Source of the DNA: Bog-756 sp963778165
Lineage (GTDB): Bacteria > Actinomycetota > Acidimicrobiia > Acidimicrobiales > RAAP-2
Length of the DNA stretch: 64,000 nucleotides
NCBI GenBank assembly: GCA_963778165.1
Contig: CAVZTE010000004.1
Coordinates: forward strand, 434,001 to 498,000
Reading direction: 5' to 3'
The notes beneath the pieces are model-generated. The model did no database searches. It was not told the origin of the DNA and saw only the letters and a list, made by a program, of their open reading frames with translations. Positions 34,464-41,613 of the stretch are shown piece after piece (positions within the stretch are counted from its first letter, which is position 1; the number at the start of each line of letters is the position of its first letter). Made by a program: the position numbers and the translations under genes.

Positions 34464-35708
34464 GTGCCCGGCATCCACCGACGGCGACCGGGGGCCGATG
34501 CCATCGCCGCCACCAGGGGTGAGCCGGCGGTCGACCTCGGCGACGGCATCTGGATGTCACCGGGGCTCTCCAACACCTATCTCCTCCAGACCGGCGACGG
34601 ACGGGTCATCGTCAACACCGGGATGGGCTTCGAAGGGCCGCTCCACCGCCGGGCCTTCGACGCCGTGGACGACACCCCCACCCGGGCCATCATCCTGACC
34701 CAGGGCCACTTCGACCACGTCGGCGGGGTCGACTGCCTGCGCCAGGAGGGCACCGACGTCATCGCCCAGGCCGACTTCGCCCGGTGGCGGGACGACAACG
34801 AGCGCCTCGAGACCTTCCGCTCGCGCAACGCCGCCTTCGCCTGGATGGACGCCATCATGGCCGCCATCTCCCACGCCGAGTCGTTGGGTGCCGGCGGAGT
34901 GGCCCAGGCCCGACCCGAGCCCACCCTGACGGTCGAGGACCGGCTCGACGTGAGCATCGGTGGACGGGATCTGGTGTTGATCTCGACGCCGGGCGGCGAG
35001 ACCACCGACTCCCTGGTCATCTGGCTGGAGGAGTCGCGAACCGCCATGACCGGCAATCTGTTCGGGGCCCTGTTCGGTCACGTCCCCAATCTCGTCACCA
35101 TGCGGGGTGACCGCTACCGGGACGCCCTGGCCTACATGGCATCGCTCGACACCATCCTGGCCCTCGGCCCCGAGCGCCTGATCACCGGCCACTTCGACCC
35201 CATCGAGGGGGCCGACCTGATCGCCGCGGAGATCACCGCCCTGCGCCAAGCCATGGAGTGGGTGCACGACCGCACCGTCGACGGGATGAACGCCGGCACC
35301 GATGTGCACACGCTGATGCGGGAGATCACCGTGCCGGAGCACCTCGACGTCGGCGAGGGGTACGGCAAGACCAGTTGGAACGTGCGGGCCATCTGGGAGA
35401 ACTACGCCGGTTGGTTCCACCACCGCTCCACCACCGAGCTCTACGACACTCCCCCGGCGGTGATCGCCCCCGACCTGGTGGCCGCGGCGGGTGCCGATTC
35501 CCTGGCCCGGGCGGCACAGGACCGGCTGCAGGCCCACGAGCCGGTAGCCGCTCTGCACCTCACCGACGTCGTGCTCGCCGTCGAACCGCACCACCAGGGG
35601 GCACGACGCACCGCCGTGGCGGCCACCCGCCAACTGCTCGACGGCAGCGACAACTTTTGGGAGCGGGCCTGGCTGCACCGGTCCCTCCACCGGCTGGAGG
35701 CGCCATGA
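34464..35708 (+). CDS. Alkylsulfatase-like metallo-beta-lactamase-fold hydrolase
   Basis: The 414-residue protein has an N-terminal MBL fold and a C-terminal part resembling the alkylsulfatase dimerisation domain (GKTSWNVRAIWENYAGWFHH near residue 300). SdsA1/BDS1-type enzymes cleave primary alkyl sulfates. The metal motif reads T79-Q-G-H-F-D-H85, where these enzymes have T-H-x-H-x-D-H, so the first zinc histidine is replaced by glutamine. The segment PNLVTMRGDRYRDALAYMASLDTI (read in parts) is family-typical, and TGHFDPI carries a late histidine. A changed metal site may mean altered activity. It begins directly after the sulfotransferase stop and overlaps the SDR start by 4 bp. Confidence 0.83.
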   Translation: MPGIHRRRPGADAIAATRGEPAVDLGDGIWMSPGLSNTYLLQTGDGRVIVNTGMGFEGPLHRRAFDAVDDTPTRAIILTQGHFDHVGGVDCLRQEGTDVIAQADFARWRDDNERLETFRSRNAAFAWMDAIMAAISHAESLGAGGVAQARPEPTLTVEDRLDVSIGGRDLVLISTPGGETTDSLVIWLEESRTAMTGNLFGALFGHVPNLVTMRGDRYRDALAYMASLDTILALGPERLITGHFDPIEGADLIAAEITALRQAMEWVHDRTVDGMNAGTDVHTLMREITVPEHLDVGEGYGKTSWNVRAIWENYAGWFHHRSTTELYDTPPAVIAPDLVAAAGADSLARAAQDRLQAHEPVAALHLTDVVLAVEPHHQGARRTAVAATRQLLDGSDNFWERAWLHRSLHRLEAP

Positions 35709-36454
35709 ACAACGATCTGTCGTTCGACTTCACCGGGGCGTCGGTGGTCGTGACCGGAGGGACCAGCGGCATCGGCCATGCTCTGGCCACCGCCTTCGAT
35801 GCCGCCGGAGCCACCGTGACCATCACCGGGACCCGGGTCTGTCCCGATGAGTACGGCACCGAGCTGGACCGCTTCACCTATCACCAGGTCGAGATGACCG
35901 ACTCCGGGTCCATCGACCGTTTTGTCGACGGCCTCGACACGCTCGACATCCTGGTCAACAACGCCGGAGCCAACTTCCCCGGCGGTCGCGACGAGTGGGA
36001 GCCGGATGCCTTCGGCGCCTCGTTGGTCCTCAATCTGGTCGGTCCGATGCGCCTCACCACCGGTTGCCGCCGGCTGCTGTCGGCCAGCACCATCACCGGC
36101 GGCGCCAGCGTCATCAACATGGTGTCGATGGCGGCGTTCCGGGCCATCCCCATCGTCCCCGGCTACGGCTCGGCCAAGGCGGGACTGGCCGCGCTGACCG
36201 GCAACCTGGCCAAACAGTGGAACCCCCGTGGCATCCGGGTCAATGCCGTGGCGCCCGGGGTCATCGACACGCCCATGACCGCTCCCCTGGCGGCCTTTCC
36301 CGAACTGCTCGACGCCGAGCTCTCCCATATCCCGATGGGCCGCCTCGGGACCCCCGACGAGGTGGTCGGTGCCGTGCAGTTCTTGGCCAGCTCGGCCGCG
36401 GCCTACATCACCGGCCATACCCTGGTGGTCGACGGCGGCTACCTTCTGACTTGA
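35705..36454 (+). CDS. SDR family oxidoreductase in the sulfotransferase operon
   Basis: The 249-residue classical short-chain dehydrogenase has VTGGTSGIG near residue 17, LVNNAGANF near residue 80, the catalytic serine region NMVSMAAF and the YxxxK motif in VPGYGSAKAG near residue 156. The C-terminal ITGHTLVVDGGY is typical of FabG-like enzymes. ATG 35705 overlaps the MBL stop (ATGA); a longer frame from 35258 is a shadow of the MBL gene. It is likely to oxidise an alcohol released or modified by the neighbours. Confidence 0.9.
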   Translation: MNNDLSFDFTGASVVVTGGTSGIGHALATAFDAAGATVTITGTRVCPDEYGTELDRFTYHQVEMTDSGSIDRFVDGLDTLDILVNNAGANFPGGRDEWEPDAFGASLVLNLVGPMRLTTGCRRLLSASTITGGASVINMVSMAAFRAIPIVPGYGSAKAGLAALTGNLAKQWNPRGIRVNAVAPGVIDTPMTAPLAAFPELLDAELSHIPMGRLGTPDEVVGAVQFLASSAAAYITGHTLVVDGGYLLT

Positions 36455-36457
36455 ACC

Positions 36458-36925
36458 ATGGCCGCACTCGCACCCCACTACCACGTCGGCATCGTGGTCG
36501 CCGATCTGGCCGCGGCCCGGGCGGAGTTCTCCGAGCTACTGGGGGTGACCTGGGGACCGGTGCTCCATCTGGCCCAGGTCGAGTACCGCGACCAGGCCGG
36601 TGAGGACCTGATCCTGCCCACCACCTTCTGCTACTCGGTGGAGGAGCCCCGGCTGGAGCTCATCGAAGAGGTGCCCGGGTCGGTGTGGGTCTGCAATGAG
36701 CACTCCAATCTGCACCACATCGGCTTCTGGAGCGACGACCTGCCGGCCGAGAGCGGTCGACTGGCCGGTGCCGGGTGCCCGCTCCAGTTCTGCGGCCGGG
36801 CCGGGGACGACGCCCCGGTGTCCTTCGCCTACCACCGCAACGAGTCCGGAGTCCGCTTCGAAGTCGTGGCCACGGAGATGCGCCCGGCCATGGAGTCGTT
36901 CCTGTTCCTGCCGGACGAGAGCTGA
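36458..36925 (+). CDS. VOC-superfamily (glyoxalase/bleomycin-resistance-like) protein
   Basis: The 155-residue protein has the paired beta-alpha-beta-beta-beta units of the VOC fold: HYHVGIVVADLAAARAEF at the start and NLHHIGFWSDDL in the second unit. His8 or His10, the later His of HHIG, and Glu in RFEVVATE are candidate metal ligands. These proteins can act as isomerases, dioxygenases or epimerases; function here is unknown. It starts 3 bp after the SDR stop, making it the last gene of the coupled four-gene operon. Confidence 0.85.
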   Translation: MAALAPHYHVGIVVADLAAARAEFSELLGVTWGPVLHLAQVEYRDQAGEDLILPTTFCYSVEEPRLELIEEVPGSVWVCNEHSNLHHIGFWSDDLPAESGRLAGAGCPLQFCGRAGDDAPVSFAYHRNESGVRFEVVATEMRPAMESFLFLPDES

Positions 36926-37017
36926 CCGTTCGCCACCCCCGGCCCCGGCGTCGGGCCAAATCACAACCGCGGACCGGTCGGTGAGCGACCCGGTCCCGTG
37001 GCGGGCAAACTGGATCC

Positions 37018-38280
37018 ATGGACGCAGTAGTTCGAAAGATCAGCCCGGACGAGGCATCGGCCTTCCGACAGTCGGTGATGGTCCCGTTCCTCGATCCGTT
37101 CGCCGGCGACCCCGATCAGGTTGCCGACTTCGAGCTGTGGGCGGACAAGTCCGAGCTCGACCGGGCGTGGGCCGTAGACGACGGAGGCCGGTTCGCCGGC
37201 AATGCCGCCATCTACAGCCTGGACGTCACGCTCCCGTCCGCCTCCGATGGTGCCTGTCCGACCACTCCCATGGCCGGGGTGACCGCGGTCGGAGTCCATC
37301 CCACCCATCGCCGGCGGGGCTTCCTCACCCAGCTGATGGCGGCCATGCACGACGATGCCCGCCGGCGCGGCGAGGCCATCGCCGGGCTCGAGGCCTCCGA
37401 GTCCATCATCTACGGGAGATTCGGGTACGGACTCGCCGTCGATGTGGCCGAGTACTCCATCGACAGCCGGGCGTCGGCCTTCGCCGTCCCGGCCCCGGCC
37501 CTGGACCTGGCCCTGGTGGACAAGGATGCCGCCGGCGAGGTCCTGCCGGAACTGTTCGACCGGCAACGCCGCACCCGGGCCGGTGAGATCAACCGGAGCC
37601 CTGCCTTCTGGACCCAGTTCCTCGCCGACCGCCCCCACCACCGGGAGGGGCTGTCGGCCCGGTTCCACGCCGTCAGCGACCACGGGTACGTGCTGTTCCG
37701 GGCCAAGCCGGAGGCCAACGTGTTCCGGGGGGAACGGGCCGACATCCTGGTCGAGGAGCTCCGGGGGGACACCCCCGAGGTGGAAGCGGCGCTGTGGCGG
37801 TTCGTGCTGGATCTGGACCTGATCAACCAGGTCCGGGTGAAGCGCCGGCCGCTGGACGAGCCGGTGCGCTGGCGGCTGGCCGACCCGCGCCAGCTGCGCA
37901 CCGATGACATCGAGGACCGCCTGTACGTGAGGATCCTGGACACCGCGGCGGCCATGGAGGCGCGGGGCTACCAGGCCGAAGGTCGTCTGGTGCTCGACGT
38001 GCTGGCACCGGACGGCTCCGACGATGCCACCGACCCGGCCGTCGGCCGTTGGGTATTGGAGGCCGGCCCCGACGGGGCGTCGTGCCGGCTGGCAGGCAAG
38101 GGCGAGGAGGCCGACCTCCGGTTGGGCCTGGCCGCATTGGGATCCCTCTATATGGGCGGCTTTGCCGCCTCGCTCCTCGCCGCCGGCGGACGGGTGGAGG
38201 AGTTGCAACGTGGCGCCCTGTCGGTGGCGGACGCCCTGTTCACCAGCCGACCGGGCCCGACCAGCGGCACCGGCTTCTAG
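37018..38280 (+). CDS. Eis-like GNAT N-acetyltransferase
   Basis: The 420-residue protein has the Eis plan: an N-terminal GNAT domain with the acetyl-CoA-binding TAVGVHPTHRRRGFLTQLM stretch near residue 88 and ASESIIYGRFGYG near residue 125, a second degenerate GNAT domain, and a C-terminal SCP2-like domain (GGFAASLLAAGGRVEE). Mycobacterial Eis acetylates lysine and aminoglycosides. The substrate here is unknown. The ATG at 37018 follows a 92-bp gap that should hold a promoter. It converges on the crotonase gene with 52 bp between stops. Confidence 0.9.
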   Translation: MDAVVRKISPDEASAFRQSVMVPFLDPFAGDPDQVADFELWADKSELDRAWAVDDGGRFAGNAAIYSLDVTLPSASDGACPTTPMAGVTAVGVHPTHRRRGFLTQLMAAMHDDARRRGEAIAGLEASESIIYGRFGYGLAVDVAEYSIDSRASAFAVPAPALDLALVDKDAAGEVLPELFDRQRRTRAGEINRSPAFWTQFLADRPHHREGLSARFHAVSDHGYVLFRAKPEANVFRGERADILVEELRGDTPEVEAALWRFVLDLDLINQVRVKRRPLDEPVRWRLADPRQLRTDDIEDRLYVRILDTAAAMEARGYQAEGRLVLDVLAPDGSDDATDPAVGRWVLEAGPDGASCRLAGKGEEADLRLGLAALGSLYMGGFAASLLAAGGRVEELQRGALSVADALFTSRPGPTSGTGF

Positions 38281-38332
38281 CCGACGGTCGAACCGATCAC
38301 CCGCTGGACCGGCGCGGCCCCAACCGTCCCGG

Positions 38333-38995
38333 CTAAGGCTGCCACCGCTGCTTGGTGAAGGCGATGGCATCGCCGTAGAGCAAGGACTTGTGGGCCGCGA
38401 TGACCGATCGGCTCTTGGCGGCCAGACCCTCGGCGATCTCGATGGCCCGGGAGAGGACCTCCTCCTCCGGCACGGCCTCGGTGGCGATACCGGCAGCCAC
38501 GGCATCGACGGCGGTGAAGCGCTCGCCGGTCAGCGCGGCTCGGGCCAGCGTCCGGGGTTCGAGGTGAGCGGCCAGAGCGGCGTACATCTCTGGGGTGAGG
38601 GGCAGTCCCAGGTCGACCTCGGGCAGGCACCAGTACCCCCGGTCGGCCCGCATGATCACGGAGTCGTGGACCGAGGCCAGCATGGCCCCGCCGGCGAAGG
38701 CATGGCCGTTCACCGCGGCCACGGTGTAGACGTCGAGCCCGAGGATCCGGCCCAGGAGGGCATGGACGCTCTCGATGAACCCGGAGGTGTCCGCCCCGGA
38801 CCCCAGCCAGTCGAGATCCAGACCGTTGGAGTAGAACTTCCCCGCTCCCGTGGTGACCAGGGCGCACGGTCCCTCCTGGGCCTCGACCACATCCAGGGTG
38901 CGGTGGAAGGCGTCGATGAAGGTCCGGTTGAACCGGTTCTCCCCCTCATCCATCCGGAGCACGTGGACCGCTCCTCGCAGGTCGAGCTCGATCAC
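38333..38995 (-). CDS. Enoyl-CoA hydratase/isomerase family protein (delta3-delta2 enoyl-CoA isomerase-like)
   Basis: The 220-residue crotonase-fold protein handles double bonds in acyl-CoA. The oxyanion-hole segments are GKFYSNGLDLDWL near residue 52 and VNGHAFAGGAMLASVHD near residue 94. The SNGLDL form and the short length resemble plant/peroxisomal delta3-delta2 enoyl-CoA isomerases rather than hydratases. The catalytic glutamate position is in LPEVDLGLPLTPEM. GTG 38995 produces the expected VIELDLRGAVHVLRM start; the frame extends to 39457 without coding content. The 130 bp upstream, before the VOC stop, holds nothing I recognise. Confidence 0.86.
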   Translation of the reverse strand: MIELDLRGAVHVLRMDEGENRFNRTFIDAFHRTLDVVEAQEGPCALVTTGAGKFYSNGLDLDWLGSGADTSGFIESVHALLGRILGLDVYTVAAVNGHAFAGGAMLASVHDSVIMRADRGYWCLPEVDLGLPLTPEMYAALAAHLEPRTLARAALTGERFTAVDAVAAGIATEAVPEEEVLSRAIEIAEGLAAKSRSVIAAHKSLLYGDAIAFTKQRWQP

Positions 38996-39125
38996 CGGCT
39001 CGCAAGACCTTGGGCGTCGGTACCTCGGGGAGCAGGGCGCACAGGGGCAGGATAGGCCGGGCCGCGCAGACACGAGTGGGGCACCTGTTCCGGAGGGATC
39101 CGGCAACAGCGTGGCTTCGACCCGG

Positions 39126-39527
39126 CTACGACCCGGGCGCCCACGTGATCTCCCATCGATTGCCCTCCGGGTCGGCGATGTACCCGGAGTAACCGCCCCA
39201 CTCACGCCTGACCGGTCCACCGACAACCCGTGCCCCCGCCACCGACGCCGAACGGAACATGGTGTCGACAATCTCTGTGCTCTCCACATTGATCCCAATG
39301 GTGACCCCGTTCCACGACCCCTCGGGCCTGGCTTCCCCAGGTGCTGCCTCCTGGCTGAGGTGCCCCATGGGATACAGGGCCAGGAGCACCCCTCCTGCTT
39401 CGTAGGTAGCGAAGTCGTCGCTCGATCCGGGCCTCTCCTGCCAGCCCAACTCGGCATAGAAGCTCCGCAGGGTCGGCATGTCCCGTGCTCCGAGGGTGAT
39501 ATAGCTGATCCGCTGAGGGAAGGTCAC
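39126..39527 (-). CDS. VOC-superfamily protein
   Basis: The 133-residue protein shows the VOC fold: RISYITLGARDMPTLRSFY, then GWQERPGSSDDFATYEAGG, and a second unit ending in GYSGYIADPEGNRWEITWAP, which carries the usual late glutamate. The usual first-unit metal ligand is not obvious. Function is unknown; many actinobacterial relatives are orphan resistance-like proteins. GTG 39527 lacks a clear ribosome site, so translation may be leaderless. The 250 bp between it and the divergent YjbR-like gene contains only promoter-type sequence that I cannot resolve. Confidence 0.82.
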   Translation of the reverse strand: MTFPQRISYITLGARDMPTLRSFYAELGWQERPGSSDDFATYEAGGVLLALYPMGHLSQEAAPGEARPEGSWNGVTIGINVESTEIVDTMFRSASVAGARVVGGPVRREWGGYSGYIADPEGNRWEITWAPGS

Positions 39528-39777
39528 GTGGTCGATTCTGCCCGATGAATCGGGCGCCCTGGAGGTGCCACTCCTGGCCGGGCAAGGTGTACAACACCGG
39601 GTCGCTTCTCTTGGCCGGTCAGCTCCCCGGTTCCCGTCGGCTCCGTGCGAGCACGCCGGCAGACCCGGGGCCCGAGCCGCGCTGAGCACCGGTTGGGGTC
39701 GGGAGGAAGCGGAGGACCCTACGATGCAAGGACCCGCTCGCCGGCCGCGGACGGGTCGACCGGGACGGAGGTTCGGC

Positions 39778-40146
39778 ATGGCGTCGAAGATGGAGCGTCT
39801 GGAGGCGATCGTCGACCGCCTGCCCGAATCGAGCCGGGTGGACATCGAAGCCTGGGGCGGTGAGCCCACCTTCCGGGTGCATGGGAAGAACTTCGTCTTC
39901 ACCAGCCCCGAGGCCGACTCCATCACGGTGAAACTCCCCCACGAGGAAGCGGCGGCCATTGTGGCCACCGACCCTGACGCTTCCCAAACCGGCTACGGCC
40001 TGGGTCGGCACGGCTGGGTTTCGATCTCGCTGACCGGTCGCCTCAGCGCAGCGCGTTGGCGGGAGATCGAAGAGTGGGTCCGCACCTCCTACACGTTGGT
40101 GGCGCCGCGACGGCTGGCCCGTCAGGTCCTCGACGAGGACGGCTGA
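39778..40146 (+). CDS. MmcQ/YjbR-family DNA-binding-like protein
   Basis: The 122-residue protein matches the MmcQ/YjbR (CyaY-like fold) family: VDIEAWGGEPTFRVHGKNFV near residue 22 and the C-terminal REIEEWVRTSYTLVAPRRLA. Family members bind DNA in some reports, but their cellular role is not defined. I chose ATG 39778 because GGAGG lies 7 bp before it and MASKMERLEA is a natural start; the open frame from 39565 is rejected. It converges on the TetR gene, 15 bp away. Confidence 0.85.
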   Translation: MASKMERLEAIVDRLPESSRVDIEAWGGEPTFRVHGKNFVFTSPEADSITVKLPHEEAAAIVATDPDASQTGYGLGRHGWVSISLTGRLSAARWREIEEWVRTSYTLVAPRRLARQVLDEDG

Positions 40147-40161
40147 TCGAACCCGCCCAAC

Positions 40162-40758
40162 TCACCGCACGATCGCTTCGAAGGCCGTCGCTCCGGCCCG
40201 CCAGGTGCTGTCCAGGTCAGAGTCAGGCGTGTAGCGCTGGTCGAGTTCGAGAATGACCATCCCATGGGCGAAGGACCACAAGGCCTGGGCTGTGGCCGGA
40301 TCGCCGGTGACCACGTAGAAGGGGTTGCCGGCCCACTCCTCCAGGCCCTCGGGGAGGCGCTCACGGTCGATGTCCTGACCGGTGACCAGGCGGTAGAGAT
40401 TGGGGTGGGCCTGGCTGTACGAGCGGTACACCTCGAGCAGGGCCCGCAGGGACCGGCCCGGAGCCGCGGCCCGGATGGTGGCATGGGCGACATCGCCCAT
40501 GCTGAACAGGCCGTCGGCGATTAGCGCCAACTCCACGTCGGCCTTGCTGGAGAAGTGCTTGTAGAGGGACGGCGCCTGCATGTGCAACTCCTCGGCCAGC
40601 CGTCTCATGGTCAGGGCCGCCGGGCCTTCGTCCTCCAGCACCCGGCGGGCCGCCTCCACGATCTCCGCCACCCGGGGGGAGCGGGCCGGCGGCTGATCGG
40701 GACGTTCCAGCTCACCGGAGAGCAGCCCGGTGGCGACCGTCAGCGGGTCGATGCTCAA
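40162..40758 (-). CDS. TetR-family regulator of the Ddn-like operon
   Basis: The 198-residue protein has a TetR HTH near residues 29-75 (IVEAARRVLEDEGPAALTMR, LAEELHMQAPSLYKHFSSK) and a C-terminal domain of the TetR_C_13/WHG-like type (LYRLVTGQDIDRERLPEGL). The start is TTG 40758, which overlaps the stop of the Ddn-like gene, so the two are co-translated. Two identical palindromes sit in the promoter of this operon (41287-41323), which makes negative autoregulation by this protein the simplest reading. Confidence 0.9.
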   Translation of the reverse strand: MSIDPLTVATGLLSGELERPDQPPARSPRVAEIVEAARRVLEDEGPAALTMRRLAEELHMQAPSLYKHFSSKADVELALIADGLFSMGDVAHATIRAAAPGRSLRALLEVYRSYSQAHPNLYRLVTGQDIDRERLPEGLEEWAGNPFYVVTGDPATAQALWSFAHGMVILELDQRYTPDSDLDSTWRAGATAFEAIVR

Positions 40759-41258
40759 CGGTTACCGCCCCCGGCGGCCGAACCGCCGGCCTGCGAAGCC
40801 CCCACTGCTTCGGACAGCAGGAACACCGGGTGGTCCGGGGCGATGCGGGCCAGCTCCTGTTGGTCCGAGTCCGCGGTCACCCCGTCGAAGAACACCCCGA
40901 CTTCCATCTTCCACCGCCGGAGGTAGGCCTGCAGAACCGGCGGCTTGTCGGCGTCGGACAGCTCCTGGGCCGTCCACTCCTCCCGGTGGCGGCCAAGCAG
41001 CAACGCCAGCCGGCCACCGTCGGCCCGCACATTGCGGACCCACTGGGCCTGCCCCCGGGGAGCCACCAGGTAGTGGCGGCCATCGATGTCGAGCAGGTTG
41101 ACCGGCGTCCGGCGGGGCTCACCGGTCTTGCGTCCCCGGACCTCGAGGGTCCGGCTTCCCCAGACGCTGATGCCCAGGCGGGTGAAGAACACGATGGTGG
41201 GGTTCAGGACCGACCTGGTCAGCAGGCCGGGCTTCTGGTAGTGCGTGCTCTGGTCCAT
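40755..41258 (-). CDS. Nitroreductase-family deazaflavin (F420)-dependent oxidoreductase, Ddn-like
   Basis: The 167-residue protein belongs to the split-barrel FDOR-B/DUF385 group typified by mycobacterial Ddn. The TLEVRGRKTGEPRRTPVNLL stretch near residue 37, HYLVAPRGQAQWVRNVRA near residue 62 and the AQELSDADKPPVLQAYL region are typical and bind F420. Such enzymes reduce quinones or nitroimidazoles. It is the first gene of an operon with a TetR regulator. ATG 41258 is preceded by AGGGAGA. A -35/-10 promoter with two embedded operators lies about 45-73 bp upstream. Confidence 0.91.
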   Translation of the reverse strand: MDQSTHYQKPGLLTRSVLNPTIVFFTRLGISVWGSRTLEVRGRKTGEPRRTPVNLLDIDGRHYLVAPRGQAQWVRNVRADGGRLALLLGRHREEWTAQELSDADKPPVLQAYLRRWKMEVGVFFDGVTADSDQQELARIAPDHPVFLLSEAVGASQAGGSAAGGGNR

Positions 41259-41286
41259 GGCTGTCTCCCTTCGGAGCGATTGAGTA

Positions 41287-41331
41287 GCTAACGTTGTTAG
41301 CCACTGTAGCTAACGTTGTTAGCCTTGTCAA
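41287..41331 (-). promoter_or_regulatory. Promoter with two tandem TetR-type operators for the Ddn-like/TetR operon
   Basis: GCTAACGTTGTTAGC, a perfect 6-bp-arm palindrome with GTT centre, occurs at 41287-41301 and again at 41309-41323. The copies are 22 bp apart, two helical turns, so bound dimers would lie on one face. On the minus strand a -35 TTGACA (41331-41326) and a -10 TACAGT (41308-41303) are exactly 17 bp apart. One operator fills the spacer and the other covers the expected transcription start. Confidence 0.85.
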
Positions 41332-41613
41332 TCCCCCCGGGGCCGAACCGTGGCGGAGGCCAGCACCTGGCGGACGGGCCTAACAAACGAACGTACGGGG
41401 GGACCTGCCCTAACGCCGCGGGGGGTACACCGAACTCGGCCTACAGCGCCGACCCCGAGATGCCGATATATGGCTTGATGAGCAATCGATCCGAGAGGGG
41501 TGCCTGGCGCGGGATCCGAACAATCGACCATGGGCTGACCGGACGGGGACGGAGCGACGGCAACCACAGAATTCTGACCACCTAGGTCGGGCACCAACGG
41601 ACGTGGGGCGACC
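41332..41613. other. Non-coding gap before the OLD-like ATPase gene
   Basis: Apart from the operator region just before it, this 282-bp stretch carries no convincing gene. A short plus-strand frame of 89 codons crosses it but has no domain and poor codon character. A locally AT-richer patch with TATAT near 41466 could be part of the promoter for the ATPase gene. Confidence 0.5.

Noticed and set aside
25900..37000. Accessory region as an integrated mobile element
   Set aside because: No integrase, transposase, tRNA, terminal repeat or base-composition break was seen at its edges.
39202..39597. Minus-strand 131-codon frame over the VOC gene and its upstream gap
   Set aside because: The start of this frame looks protein-like for about 20 residues, but the rest is the wrong frame of the VOC gene; no domain is seen.
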